From Quillaja saponaria (lineage: Eukaryota > Streptophyta > Magnoliopsida > Fabales > Quillajaceae), in the NCBI GenBank assembly GCA_029379385.1, contig CM055611.1:20592062-20656061 (forward strand): DNA of 64,000 nucleotides, in the 5' to 3' direction. How positions within the stretch are numbered: the stretch's first letter is position 1; every line of letters starts with the position of its first letter. Shown here one piece after another: positions 20,361 to 32,760 of the stretch. The translations under genes were made by a program, and so were the position numbers. The notes under the pieces are model-generated. The model was given only the letters and a program-made list of their open reading frames with translations. It was not told where the DNA came from and ran no database searches.

Positions 20361-21900
20361 GAATATCAACCCTTCTTCTTCGATCTATTTATTCTCTTTC
20401 TTGTTCTTATTCTTATTGAAGATCTCCAAGTTTTGGAGTTTTAATAACAGAAATCTTCCTGCGTGCTTACTACTATTTGTGAATTGTCCTTAGGAAAACT
20501 AAATATCATTGCAAAACAGAAAAAAGTAACTAGGTCCACTAAAACAAGTGGAAACTAGAAAGAGCTTTTTTGGTACCAGCCATATTAGCACTTCCAGAGA
20601 GAACTAATTAATCGGTGAAGATAGGATATGTATCCTAAGCTCCTAAATTAGCACAGGCATTAGCAATATATTTTATTTTTTTAATTAGTGGATAGTGGAC
20701 TACTGTCTACTGGTACTGGGCCATTGTTATGTGTACGAACCTGAGAGACGAAAATTTACAGACTCTACGTAAGGTGTACTTTGTTTGGATCTCATAATCC
20801 TGCTTCAGGATCCTCTCCTTTTCTTCAAGAAGAAGAGAGGGTTCTGTGTGAGAGGAGGTACACAATATTTTTCTTTCTTGGAGTAAATTTAGAATTTTAC
20901 TAATACACTTTTGGGGTAGGGGTGAAGTTGAAGTTTTAAAAAAGCACCGGAGATGATCCATATCCCATATTCCTACATACTCAGCCGGATTTTATCATAA
21001 TATAACTAGTTGGATTTTTTTACAATTTTGTATGTTTAAAATTAATTTTATAAACTATTGGATTAGACACGTAATCTTTTTATTTGAATCATAATTTCTA
21101 AATTAATTTCTATCAAAATTTATTTTTATTATAAACTTTTTGTTGTCTTCTCATTTTATTTTTTTAAAATCTTTTTGTTTTATTCTTTTACTCTGAAATT
21201 AAACTCTTTATATTAATTTACAATATTTTAAACTTTTGTAATTTTTATTTTCTTGTTATAATATAATATTTGAATTATCAATATATTTACTAATATTAGT
21301 TTTCTTATAATAATAGATGTCCTACATATTATTATTTCAATTTGTGTTTTATTGATAATATTATAGATATGTGCTTTATTTTTCCATTTCTTCATTAAGA
21401 GGTGTAGACTTATAAAATTATGACAATAGTGACGGTGGTATTATATTGCGAGACGGTTTGCAACAATAATTGTTAGCATTGGTATTCATACCACATAAGA
21501 CACATCATTTTCTAAAAACGATATAGTTCATGCCTTTTCTTGGTCACTCTATATTATATGAAGTTTAGCAAAATATTCATTCAAACAACTCTTTTGATGG
21601 ATGCATTGTCAAGGTAATTTGTTTCAATTTATGCATGTATTTATTTACTTATTTATTATTATTAATTTCTGTATTTTTATAAAATACGAATACCTAGCAC
21701 AGATTCTTAGGAACATAATAAAAAAAATAACCAAAAGGTATATGGATGACATTTCTCATTTTTGCTAGCTCATTAGCATAACTATTAGACTCTCTGAACC
21801 TATTAACCCCATTAGCCCATTTTTGAGTTAGGAAAAAAACTCATCCAGTCTTGACGTTTATTAGTGGCTAGTGGCTACCAGATCCAAGAGAGTACTTCTA
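20361..21900. other. Non-coding part of the duplicated block; a short minus-strand frame only
   Basis: Matches about 60440-61785. A higher-GC patch at about 20690-20880 (60780-60960 in B) has short open frames on both strands. Indels between the two copies do not respect codons, so I do not call a gene. Confidence 0.5.
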
Positions 21901-21919
21901 AGCTACTGCCTATAAATTA

Positions 21920-22185
21920 GGGTGTAATTCGAGCTGAATTATTCGAATCCGGATTTGAATTCAAAAATTGTAAAATTTAAATTTGAACTCAGATAATGAA
22001 TTATTCAATTTGATATAATATTCAAATTTGGATTCAGATTCAAATCAAAAGATTTAAAATTGCATTTGAACTCGAACTCGGACTCGAATTTCAATTTATG
22101 TTTAAATTCAAATTCGAGTACAAGAATTTGAATCTGAATTCCAATAGTTCACTATTCAAAATTATTCAATTTGAATTCTAGCCTT
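21920..22185. repeat. Imperfect TTCAAATTYGAA-type repeat
   Basis: Many near-palindromic words (AATTCGAA, TTTGAATT, AAATTCAAATTCGAG) occur in series. The counterpart in block B is at about 62405-62630. Both strands translate into F/E/N-rich frames that are artefacts of the repeat. Confidence 0.75.
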
Positions 22186-25100
22186 AGCTATAAGCACCTC
22201 ATGTAATCCAAGCCAAAGTTTTCATATAAAAAATTATTGGGTTTTGGTTTTCAATAATCTCTTCTAACTCTAGATGGCATAAAAAAAAGTTTTTAGAAAT
22301 ATATTACTCCTGTCCACAACATCCAATTCGAAAGCACATACTCTGACCCAACGCACCTCCTCCAATTTGGTTGGATCGTCGTCAGGAATGCAATTTACTG
22401 GTTAGACGTCGTAAAACCCGAAAGAACCAATTGAGCCAATAATATTTTGTATAAATGAACTGTTTTTTTTTAAATAAATAAATTAAACTTTGAGTTTATA
22501 TTTGATTTTTTTGAAGTTGGTCACCGATTCAATTTTCAAAATATTGGTTTTGTATTCTTCTCCTTGCCTTGTCTTTACAAATCCAATTTGGTGAAAGTAT
22601 TAGGAAGACTTCTTCCAGCAGGGCTTCTCAGCGTTAGACAATTCATGGAGTATTTACCAAGAGAATCACACATGATGGTTCTAGATCAGATTCTTCCCAT
22701 AATCATTAATTTGAGTCCTTACTCCTTTAGCTATAAATAGAAAGAGAAGTAAGAAAAAGAGAGTCCCATATTAATTATAAGAAGTGTGATTGTGTTATTT
22801 ATAACTCATAAGAACTAACTATCAAATACTTTTAAGCTAGTATTTTAGTTCATTGTGGATTTTGACCTCTTTTCAAAGTATCTTTTATGCCTCGAGAAAC
22901 CTACACCTCCTAGGAAAGATATGTGATTGTGTTACTAAAACCTTCAAATCTTCAATGGTTTATGATCAGGTGTACATGTCTTTAATATTTTAACTTATGT
23001 GATGTGACAGTAGTTTGTGTTACAAAATTTTGGTAATGCACATATATAGCTGGAATAGGATTAAATTATTCTGCAAGGAAGATGCTCCACCAGAATGAAA
23101 TACATTTGCCGTGAGTCCCTTTTCTTAAAATTTTATTTTCTAAATGGGAATAGAAATCCACTATGCACATATTGAGAAATGGTGCACACACTTAGGACGG
23201 TCGGTGGAGTATCTTGGTTAGTATTAGATATTTATGATAAACAAATGCCATAATAGAATATTAAAAATAATGAGAAAGCTTTATGGGTTATTGATTTATG
23301 AAATTATTTCCTTGGGCGGTGAAGGGGGCGTGAAACAATTTAGGCAACTGGCGTTCTTTTTTTGTACTTATTTTTTGTTTCTTTTCTTTATTAAAAAATT
23401 ATATTTCACCACAGAAAATGTTAGATTTGTTAATTATGATATGATGTAGCAGTTCTTATTGGCTAGGACAAGAATAGTGACAAGGACTTTGGGACAGAAG
23501 ACCCGCATCCGTATGGGACAGCTCAAGTCAACAACGGAGGCCCCGAACTCTCTATGTTTTTGGCTTTTGGTTTCTCTTTTCTTTTTCCTCTTTTATATAT
23601 ATATATTCAAGGCCTCAAATTGAATATACGCGAGCTAGGATATTTGTCCAACAGCACATGCATGCGGCATGCCTTAATATCAAAAGGCAATGGACAAATT
23701 TCATCCTCAATCCACAAAGTTAATCTTTTTCATTAAATGACTATTTTATAATCTCTTTTTAAATCTCATGTACGTAACGTAAGTTTACGTACATGCTGAA
23801 TAATTTTAAAAATAAAAATATAAAATAGTCTTTTATTGAAGAAAAAAAAAAGATTAGCATGTGAATAAAAGGGATGTGAAAAATTACTGTTTTATATGTG
23901 TGGAAGGAGTATGGTATTTTTTTTTTATAATTAAAATAAATTGTAGTCATTAAGTGATGGGTTAAGATTTAGTTACTAAACTTATTTTTTAAATAATTTA
24001 AATTTATATATTATATAATAGAATATCATACGAGTTCTCTCACTTTTATAATAATATAGATATATAGAAGATAGTTGAGCTATATACCCATAATCAAATT
24101 TCGACATTTCAATCATAGAAAAAAGTATGGTGTACCATATTCAGCTAAATAAGTTTATTTATTTATTTAGTATTTTTTTAATAAATTCTTTTAATTGATT
24201 TAATTCTTTATAGTATAAAATTTAAGTGAACTATACAGTATTTATTTCTAAAAGTGAATTATTAAATATTTATTTTTTTATTAGGTGTCACAATGTAAAT
24301 TAGTCACCTATCAACTACTACCTCCAATTATAATTATATACAACTTGTAAAAAAGGTTTAGTAATTATGATTTTAACTCATAATTTAATAAAGTGTTTTC
24401 AATCTCACCCTTGTCCCCCATATACTTCACCGACTTCTTAGTTCTTATCCGTTTTATTTAAGAAAAAAAAAGCATAATTTTCAGTGGGTTTCCAAGATCC
24501 CAAAAAGACAGAATTTTTATGTGCTTTCCATGTTGGAGGCTAATTATGAGGTTCTGCAGGTGCATTGAGGGGTCATGTGAGCAAGGAGAAACGATTTGAG
24601 GCTCTGAGATAGCTGTAAATATACCAATTAACATGCATGTTCTTAACTTCAACTTTTCCTTTTTCTATGTAATGTTTGTGTATTGCTCTACTATTATAAT
24701 CTTTCAGTTGTAGTCATACAATGAGGATACGGTGGGAGAGGTCGCCGCGGAAGGAAGAGGACAGACACGTGTCAACATGGAATAAGAAAGTCAATTTTTT
24801 GGTGAGTTTTAAATCTTTGACCAAGTCTGACTCTGGAAGAACAGGTGTTTTTGAGAAATGAAATTTTAAAACTAAAATAAAATAATTATTCTTATTTAAC
24901 AGTTGACCGGTTAAAGATAATAAACAATTGTGATTAAAACAAAAATGAATGGTGATATTAGAAGCGGCATGAGTACCAATTGAATTGTATACCTAAAACT
25001 GGAAATGTTAGTGATATATGGTTGGGATAGTTAATAACATTTTTTAAAAATTCTTTTAACTGATTTGATTCTTTTTAGTATAAAATTTATATACCAAATC

Positions 25101-25880
25101 TGGAAATGTTGGTGATATATAGTTGTATAGTTAATAACATTTTTTTTTTTGTGGTTGCCGCAGCAAGGCCAGAAGAAGTTTGACATGAGCTCGTGAAAGC
25201 CTCCATCCCCGATGAGTTATCTCCACTTCGTCTCTCTGTTCCTCGTCGGCAGCATTGATTAATATGACATGGCAAATTTAATTAATTGGCACTATTTTAT
25301 TGGTTCACTCATGTTTGGAGATTTTGATAGGAGTTCATGAAGGCCTCCATCCCCAATGAATTAATTATCACCATGTCTCTGTTGTAGAACTAACTATATT
25401 CCAAGCCATTCTCTCTTACTATCTTGATGTCACTAATTGATATCATATCGCCGGGACCCTTCGTGGTCCAGTGCATTTCCCCTTTCCAAGTTCAGGGTTC
25501 GAATGAATCGTGTTGGTTTGGCTTCTTTACTGTGAAAAAGAGCAGGACGACTCAGCTTATTAGAAGTGACGAGGATTTCCACTAGCTCTTGCCTCTATAT
25601 CAGGTAAGTGATCAAATCAATCTTTTCTTAAGTTTTTATTTTATTTTTAAGAACAAATAGTATATTAGATAAAGTAATACACGTAGAATTCAGCAAACCC
25701 CATCTCATATACCAGTTCCTGTGTTGCACCTCCTTTCACTATGATTTCGTCTCTATCTCTCTGAGGAAATTTATTAAGGGGTCTCCCAAGTCACATAATA
25801 CACCAAAACAGTTTCTGTTTGTGTTGCATCATCTTGTTTGGTGCATCTCTCTCTATAAGCAGTGACACTACGGGATTTTT
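22186..25880. other. No gene recognised; end of block A and 5' flank of copy 2
   Basis: To about 23470 the sequence matches block B up to the end of the window. Beyond that it is single-copy here. A short GC-rich patch at 24725-24775 contains ACACGTGTC, a G-box core. Near 25602 CTATATCAGGTAAGTG could be a 5'UTR splice donor for copy 2. No open frame of recognisable family is present. Confidence 0.4.
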
Positions 25881-25886
25881 GATTCC

Positions 25887-26411
25887 ATGGGTGATGAGCA
25901 ACAAGCAGCGACAAGAAGTTCCGATAGGGGGCAATGGTTTTACTCACAAACCCCACTTACCTATAATCATTACAGCCTGACCCAGTTGAACGTGGCAATT
26001 TACCATTCTCGTTCCAGTCCTAACCGTCATAAGATTCTTTGTGTTATGACTGTCACACTTTTAAGCTTCCTCCAAATAAAAAGCACAGGGAAGGATGAGG
26101 TTTCTCCATTCAGAGAAAAACCAGTGACTACCATGACCTCCATTATTAGCTTTATAATATATTTCCTGTTCTTTGTGGCTAACCAAAAATTTCCTATTTT
26201 TGCTTGTGAGCAACTAGTTAACGTGAGGAATTTTTTTGGTTCACTTTCGGTGGCTTCTTTGGTTTCACTGCTCCCCCCCAAGTCTTGGTGGTTTGTAAGT
26301 TATGGTTTGTATGCGTTACTTCTTGCGCCAGACTTGTATCAGTTGCTCCGAAACTTACATCAGATATATGTCCAAAGTAGATTGAAAGGCGACGACCATG
26401 GCATGTGGTAA
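25887..26411 (+). CDS. Copy 2, membrane-module ORF
   Basis: The ATG lies in GATTCCATGG as in the other units, giving 174 codons. The module blocks are present: K-S-T-G-K-D-E-V-S-P-F, P-V-T-T-M-T-S-I-I-S, F-F-G-S-L-S-V-A-S-L-V-S-L and K-S-W-W-F-V-S-Y-G-L-Y. About four hydrophobic segments are seen. It ends in TAA eight codons or so into the linker, because a net frame-changing deletion near 26380-26395 (relative to 997) throws it out of phase with the transferase frame. The transferase can start at its own ATG at 26462. So here the module and the enzyme are two separate ORFs, 50 bp apart. The family of the module is not recognised. Confidence 0.6.
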   Translation: MGDEQQAATRSSDRGQWFYSQTPLTYNHYSLTQLNVAIYHSRSSPNRHKILCVMTVTLLSFLQIKSTGKDEVSPFREKPVTTMTSIISFIIYFLFFVANQKFPIFACEQLVNVRNFFGSLSVASLVSLLPPKSWWFVSYGLYALLLAPDLYQLLRNLHQIYVQSRLKGDDHGMW

Positions 26412-28254
26412 GGGAAACTCCGCTTTTGCCGGAGACCAGGGATTTTACAGGTGATGGAGCAATGTCGTTAGGGTTTCTACGCCGAAGGCCTACTCACGAC
26501 CCAGATCCATTTCCTCTCGCGATCTCTCCTCTTTCTTCGTTAATTTCCCAAAGACCCGTGTCAAATTTCAGCCTGTTCATCCTGTTATTTCTTATCCTAG
26601 AACTTGGGGTATTCTTAGTTTGGGTAGACAAGCCAGAGAGTCTTTCCTCTAGTAATAAACCCGCCATTACAAAATGGCATGACTATACATTGATACAAGC
26701 AGTGTCTTTTGTGGCCAAGAATGGGACAGTGATAGTGTGCGCTGTGAGCCAGCCTTACTTGCCCTTTCTTAACAATTGGTTGATTAGCATTACACGGCAA
26801 AAGCACCAAAACAAGGTGCTTGTAATTGCTGAAGATTATGGGACACTTGATAAGGTGAATGGGCGTTGGCCTGGCCATGCTGTACTCATTCCACCTGCAC
26901 TTGATGCTCAAACTACCCATAAGTTTGGATCTAAGGTATATTAGCTAAATATTAAGTTCTTTTCAATTTGATGTCTACTGGTATAGTTTAAACCTAGATT
27001 TTCTTGTTTATGTTGGCTATTGATTTTACAATTGGCTTTGTTGAGTATTCTAACTTTTTTCAGTGTCCATTTCATTTCTTAGGATTTCATCAACTTTGCA
27101 GCTAGAAGGCCGCGTCACTTACTGCAGATTTTGGAGCTTGGGTATAATGTTATGTATAATGATGTTGATATGGTCTGGTTGGCTGATCCATTCCCTTATC
27201 TGCTAGGGATTCATGATATTTACTTCACCGATGATATGGCTGCAGTAAGTCTACCTATTACGTACTTCCGCTCCCTCCCCAAACTCTTTTGTGTTGCATG
27301 CCAGTGCTAAACAAGAGAATGCACATTGCAGACTAAATACTGCAGATTTTCTTTGCAAGATAAGTACGTATATCTAATAGACAAGTTATTTTATTAGTAT
27401 TTTTATTTTTATTTTTTTTGCAAAATAAGATTAGCATTTGGCAATCTGGGCAAATTGAGTTGGGACATATTTTCCTATCACAGAGGAGCTTCTTAGTATG
27501 AATAGATAGACTATATGTAAAATGTGATGAAAAACCTAATATTTTTGAGGCAGACAGATTTTAAGGTGGGTATTCACAATTCGAATCTTACAATTTATAA
27601 CAGATTGATGTGAATGTTATGTTATGGATTTTATATGTAATTATTCTTGCATCAAGTTAATCTGTCACTGGCTTTCTCTTCCTGCAAATGCCCTGATACT
27701 CATAATATTTCTCTTCTTGTTCTTGTTATGGGTGGCCAGGTGAAACCACTGAACCACTCTCATGATTTTCCCTCTCGTGGGAAGAATGGTCAAACTTATG
27801 TGTAGTTGCATGATTTTCCTGCGTCCTACTGTTGGAGCAAAATTAGTTATGAGTAAGTGGATTAAGGAGCTTCAGATTCAGCCATGGTCCAACTCCAAAG
27901 GCAATAAATCCAATTATGATCAGTCTGCTTTTAATTGGGCTTTGAAAAAGACTGCTCGAGAGGTTTGTTTCCTTTCTCCATCTTTTGTGTTTATTTCTTC
28001 TTCTTGTTTGTGTACCCAGAATAGAAGCTAAACTATCATCTTTGTACCCAACTCAGAAAGAAAAACACAAAAAACTTGTTATTTTACGTAGCTTACTTAT
28101 ATTATGTTTTTTCCTTTATAAAATTTTTAATGGTTTATGAGGGTTTTAATTGTGCTTCTGGTAAGGTACGATAATGTCTTAGATATAATAATTTGAAATT
28201 AGACCATTAATTAGTTTTTTTAACTACTAAATGAATTAATATTTATCATTCCTG

Positions 28255-28535
28255 AGAGGGTTGGTTTGGTGATTAAAATACGAGTTCTTTTCATGAATTT
28301 TTTGGATTCTAATGTCTTTGAGCTGTTATAAGTTATTGACTTCTGATACTAGAATCATATAAATATGTTATATTAAGCTTGTAATATTCGGGTGATCAAA
28401 AGTTTTATCACTACTTATATTGTGTATGGTAATAACAATGCAATGAGTTGAGTTGATAAATTTCCTCTTCCAATATTAATATTCTTTTATATGTGTGTTT
28501 GTGTGCCACATTTCTAACAAAGTGAATGACAACTT
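28255..28535 (+). mobile_element. Degenerate LTR fragment in intron 3 of copy 2
   Basis: About 28372-28530 (ATATGTTATATTAAGCTTGT, then CAATGAGTTGAGTTG, TTCTAACAAAGTGA) resembles the second half of the LTRs at 39034 and 40161 (ATATGTTATATTGAGTCTTG, ATGAAATGAGTTATT, TTCTAACAAAGTGA). The match is clear but diverged. It is probably an older solo LTR of the same small element family; its borders are not defined. Confidence 0.55.
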
Positions 28536-29584
28536 CAACACAATGCTAATTGTTGAGGTTTTGCCTCAAATTCTGCAATTCATGTTTTTCCTTCTTTTCA
28601 TCTTATTGGCGTGACTATATACCCTCATTAATTAACTTCTTTTAAATTAAAAAATAAAATTGTAATAAATTTTATTTTTGTTAACTTATATAATCATATG
28701 AAGTAAGTGTTCACAATAAAATGCAACTTATATTAGGTACTTGAAAGTTATGTGAATTATTACATCGGAGAAATTTATTTTATTATTTAGTGGTCAGTGT
28801 ATTTGAGACAATTTACTTGTATTTTAACTAATCATCTCTTTGATTTAGTTGAAAACATGCCATCCAAGTAGAAACAATGAAAATTATATAAATTTTACTC
28901 CCACAGCCTCATTGATAGAGATTGGATCCCGAGAAGTCTATGAAGAGAACACACCTTGATCATCAGGCCAATTCTGCTACGGTCTATATTAGAGTTTTCT
29001 TGATCCATGTTGTGTGTTAAATGATCGCTTAGCCAACTTATTGTTATCAAAGTTTTAGTTTTCATCTTATCTTGAGGTTTTCATTTATTTTTTTTTCACC
29101 TATGGTAAATGGGGGAAGCTTGGGTGAGCTGCAGTTAACAAACAGGGATTTGACCCTAATTGATTGAAACTTGAAAAGTTGGTGTCTATGTCAATTGAAC
29201 TATGATCAAGTTGGTTTGCAGTACTGATTTTCAACTACAACTTATATTTGTGCGCATTAAATATAAGGATTGTCAAAAGAGAGTGAAATACAAAGACCAC
29301 AAACTTGTTGGTCTAATGAGTTCCTAATCCTTACTTAGACAATGGATGGCTTTGATCATCCAGTATAAACATAAAACTGAGAATTGAATGATCTTTTCAT
29401 GTATATTCATTTTAGAAAAGAAAAAAGTAGTTAAGGAGAAATCTTTGGGCATTTTTCTTTTGAGGATTGCTTATGTTGTGAACACTGTGCCCACAGCACA
29501 CGTACCAATTCGAGAGCTAGATTTAACCTGCAGAGAGGTTGTAGTCAATTACAAATTGCTGATATTAATTCTAACTTTCTGCAG
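28536..29584 (+). other. Remaining intron 3 of copy 2
   Basis: AT-rich intron without coding signal. It does not contain the GH18 relic found in the same intron of copies 1 and 3. Confidence 0.55.
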
Positions 29585-29794
29585 GCGGATCTCTACTTGC
29601 TACCCCAGGCAGCATTCCCACCAGGACGGTTATTCTTCAAGAACAAGACCTGGGTTAAGGAAACTAAGGGAAAGCACGTTATAATTCACAATGATTACAT
29701 CACAAGTTCTGAAAAGAAGATAAAGCGTTTTCGTCAGTTTGGCCTCTGGTTGGTGGATGATCATTCCATTGAGTCTCCTCTTGGAAAGTTGTGA

Positions 29795-30999
29795 ATGAAC
29801 AACAACTCGGGTGACCTGTTCATCACTCATCATGAGGTTGATGAAAGCAATGCCAAGTTTGTTTCGATATTCAGTATCCATTTTTTTTTTAATACAGCAA
29901 AGATAGCATTCTGTTGGTGCCTAGGGTTGAACCCGGCTTTGGGGATGGGAGGGACTATGTCCCGTTACCAAGTATCAGGTTAATGGAAATGACTCAAATG
30001 AGTGTGTATGGGGAATAAAGTAGATAATTTGGATCCGGATCTGTAAACTTGAACTTATTTTAATTTTAAATGGTACAGACGTACATGAGCTTACTTTCAT
30101 GGCATCTTATGTGAGCTGCAGGTGCAACTGCTAAATAGCTAGATAGTTGTGTAGGAGCTGACTTAATTTAGTTTACGAAAACATTCGTCAAGATTTGAAT
30201 CTTAAAGATGAGTCTAGTAGAATATATCTTATATAATCACTGAAAGAACCTTGGCAACTTTTACTTCTGGGGTGCATGGAATATAGCAGCCGTTGTGATC
30301 TAGAGCTTTAATTCTACCTGTTTGAATCCCAATGTAATTTGGATAAAATGTAATGAGTAAGTAGTTTCCAACATCATATATTAGTCCAGAATAAATCTAT
30401 AAAAGTTCAATTATATTTAAGTTATATTTCAGTTCAATCTAAATTGCTTTTTACTGTTTGAAACAAATTATCATATTAAATATTAATAGAACTCAATTAC
30501 ATTAAATTTTTTGGTTTATAATATGAATATGAAATTAATATAATTCAATTTAATTTAATAATTATAAAGTATTACCCAGGAACACATCCCTCTCTAGCAT
30601 TTCCAAATCTCATCTCTCTCTTTCTCTCTTTCCTAGCCTCCAACCTAGCAACACACTTCATTAACTTTGAACTTACATAGATAGGTCTTGGGTTGTTTTC
30701 ATTGTGGGCAAGGTATAATAGGAATGAATTCAAGGGTATATTTGTCTAAATAAATTTTAATCATCCAATTGAATTTATTACTTTCTAGACTCCAAATAAG
30801 ATTGATTTAAAAAAGAATTCAAACTGAAAAATATTATAAAAATAGGGTAATAGTATGTGCACTGAGATGTAGATAGGTCGGCAAAAATACAAAATTTACA
30901 ATAATTTTTATTTTTATTTTTAATTTATTTATAATATATCTAATAATATTTATAATATACATATAACCAAATATGACATAAAATGAATAGTAAATGACA
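29795..30999. other. 3' flank of copy 2, no gene
   Basis: No recognisable coding region. A CT-rich patch lies at about 30590-30640. The rest is AT-rich and single-copy in this window. Confidence 0.5.
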
Positions 31000-31059
31000 A
31001 ATCTAGTTATATATATATATGTGTGTGGGGTCCATCAATCTCTACCACTACCATAACTG

Positions 31060-32120
31060 TCTGCTAAACACCACTACCATAAACTTGTCTGATGAGAATA
31101 CATATTTTTTATATATAACTCATAGTGACATAAAATTAGTTATGATGGAACGAGTTCAAAAGCAACCAAATGAGGAGCTAGAGACATATAGGCTACCCAA
31201 CTCATAGACTCATAGTGACAGCCTCTGAGAAAAGGTTGGCTCCTGGGACGGCGGAACGCCATCATCTCTGGCCCTCCACAACACTACCCAACCAACCCAA
31301 CTTTTCTCCACAAAATCCAACTTTCCAACACTTCTGTCACACCTAATGTCTTACGTAAGTACTTTTAAATATTTAAATTTTAAACTAACTCCTAAATACT
31401 GTTTCATAGGCAGGCTGAAGCTTCTTTTGCGAGACAGACAAATTAAAAAGGGAATTAGATTATTTGACTATGTCAAAGGAAGTTTATTTTGAGACACAGA
31501 AAAAGACAGACTTCTTTTGCGACACAATTTCGTGGGATGTCACGGAGGGGCACCTAATTACTCTCCACAGCTTCGCTACAGCCTGTTGTTCATTCCAATA
31601 CCATTAACTTGTCTCTTAAAGAATATATATTTTATATCTGACTCATTTTAATTTAATTTAATTTGTATATAAACATAAAATAAGTTATAATAGAAAGCAA
31701 GGAATGGAGAATCTTTGAAAAGGTTGGCTCTTGGGATTGGGGAACCCCATCATCCCTGGCCCTCGTCCTACCTAACCCAAACCAACTTTTCTCCACATGA
31801 AACCCAACTTTCCAACACTACAGTCACACATAATGTCTTCATTAACAATTTTGCACATCAAATTTAATCTAAAAACTTCGTATATAACTGCTTCCAATTA
31901 TTTAAACTAACTCTTAAGTACTGTTTCAAAGGCAGGCTCAAGCTTCTTTTGCGAGACAGACAAATTAAAAAGGAAATTGGATTCATTGACAATGTCAAAG
32001 GCAAGTTTCTCTTGCGAGGCAGAGATCGCAAAGACAGACTTCATTTGCTACACAAATTCTTGGGGTATCACTTGTGGGGCTCCTTAATCATATAAATAAT
32101 TGTCCATGAGGTGTCCTTAG
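31060..32120 (+). repeat. Tandemly duplicated leader block of a relic unit
   Basis: About 31060-31560 and 31595-32065 are direct copies of about 0.5 kb. Both have GAAAAGGTTGGCTC, CAACTTTTCTCCACA, GGCAGGCT(G/C)AAGCTTCTTTTGCG and GACAGACAAATTAAAAAGG. The same block is single at 7070-7440. It is the presumed 5' flank of the relic at 32174. Confidence 0.8.
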
Positions 32121-32129
32121 TTCTCATTT

Positions 32130-32760
32130 CAATCCAATGCAGTTGGTTAGTGGAGAAATCATTTTCGATTCTTATGGCAGATGAGTGGCAAAGATTTTAC
32201 ACCCCACAAGAATAATTATCTACAATACTGATGAAGTTAGGCATTTATATTTTGAAGATCAATTAAAATTTTACATATACATATTTCATTATAGTAATAA
32301 CAAAATAATAATAATAATAAAAAACTCAATAACTTATAAAACATAATAAAAATTTATAAATTAAAAAAGTTAAAAGACAAGAAGAATAGAAAGCTAAAAA
32401 TTAATTTTGGACTTTAAATTATAACCCATTAGTCTTGTATTCTAAGAAGTGAAAATATTATATAGTTGTTATTTTTAGAGAAGCTACGGTATTGAACAAG
32501 AGAAGAATAAAAGATTAAGAATTAATTTTGAATTATAATATTAATATTTTTGAAAAAAATTAGGAGGCCATACCATCCTCCAATCTCCTAAAGGCTCCAC
32601 CCTTGGAACTATTGTCACCTTCAATTTCTTCAATGGCATTTCTGCATTTCAATATTTACAGTTACGCTACAGCCTGTTGTTATTTCCACTACTGTAGTGT
32701 CCATCGACATACCGTTTTCGGTTTCATTCCACTATTTCATCACTATGAGTAGCCCTATTA
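32130..32760 (+). pseudogene. Relic of membrane-module exon 1 split by an insertion
   Basis: The ATG at 32174 opens M-A-D-E-W-Q-R-F-Y-T-P-Q-E and then hits TAA. After an insertion at about 32232-32608, module sequence resumes: TATTGTCACCTTCAATTTC, CAATATTTACAG, then CATCGACATACCGTTTTCG. It stops near 32740 and nothing resembling the membrane segments follows. It is clearly dead and parallel to 7440-7547. Confidence 0.75.
32232..32608. mobile_element. Degenerate transposon-like insertion in the relic exon
   Basis: It interrupts the relic between CTACAATACT and ACTATTGTCACC. The ends resemble inverted G(T/A)GG(C/A)GGAG-type termini of a common plant repeat (right end GGCTCCACCCTTGG). The counterpart at 7548 has lost its right end. 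No coding capacity. Confidence 0.5.

Larger units (their letters stand above)
6950..23470 (+). repeat. Segmental duplication, block A
   Basis: The order of relic unit, copy 1, antisense GH18 relic, duplicated tract, copia relic, AT-rich block, hairpin repeats and AATT-rich repeat is found again in the same order at about 31000-64000. Non-coding pieces match as well as coding ones, so this is a DNA-level duplication. Block A lacks several insertions found in block B, and it has lost the 3' half of the copia relic near 18190. Confidence 0.85.
26462..29794 (+). pseudogene. Copy 2: GT77-like nucleotide-diphospho-sugar transferase, near-intact
   Basis: Exons 26462-26935, 27083-27244, 27740-27962 and 29585-29794, all GT-AG and phase 0. 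The ATG at 26462 gives a short cytosolic arm, a hydrophobic anchor (F-I-L-L-F-L-I-L-E-L-G-V-F-L) and then the luminal domain: W-H-D-Y-T, N-G-T-V-I-V-C-A-V-S-Q-P, Y-N-V-M-Y-N-D-V-D-M-V-W (DxD), F-T-D-D-M-A-A, C-S-C-M-I-F-L-R-P, and the ending F-G-L-W-L-V-D-D-H-S-I-E-S-P-L-G-K-L. The summed length of about 356 residues suits the At1g28695-like group. The one lesion I see is in exon 3: 223 bp instead of 225, from loss of one TG in the run before TAGTTGC, giving TAG at 27803-27805. If that is an assembly error, the gene is functional. The expected role is a Golgi glycosyltransferase; the substrate is unknown. Confidence 0.8.

Noticed and set aside
26408..26450. Possible mini-intron (GTAAGG...TTTTACAG) joining the copy 2 module to its transferase
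   Set aside because: It would be 43 nt, shorter than plant introns usually are, and removing it does not bring the two frames into phase.
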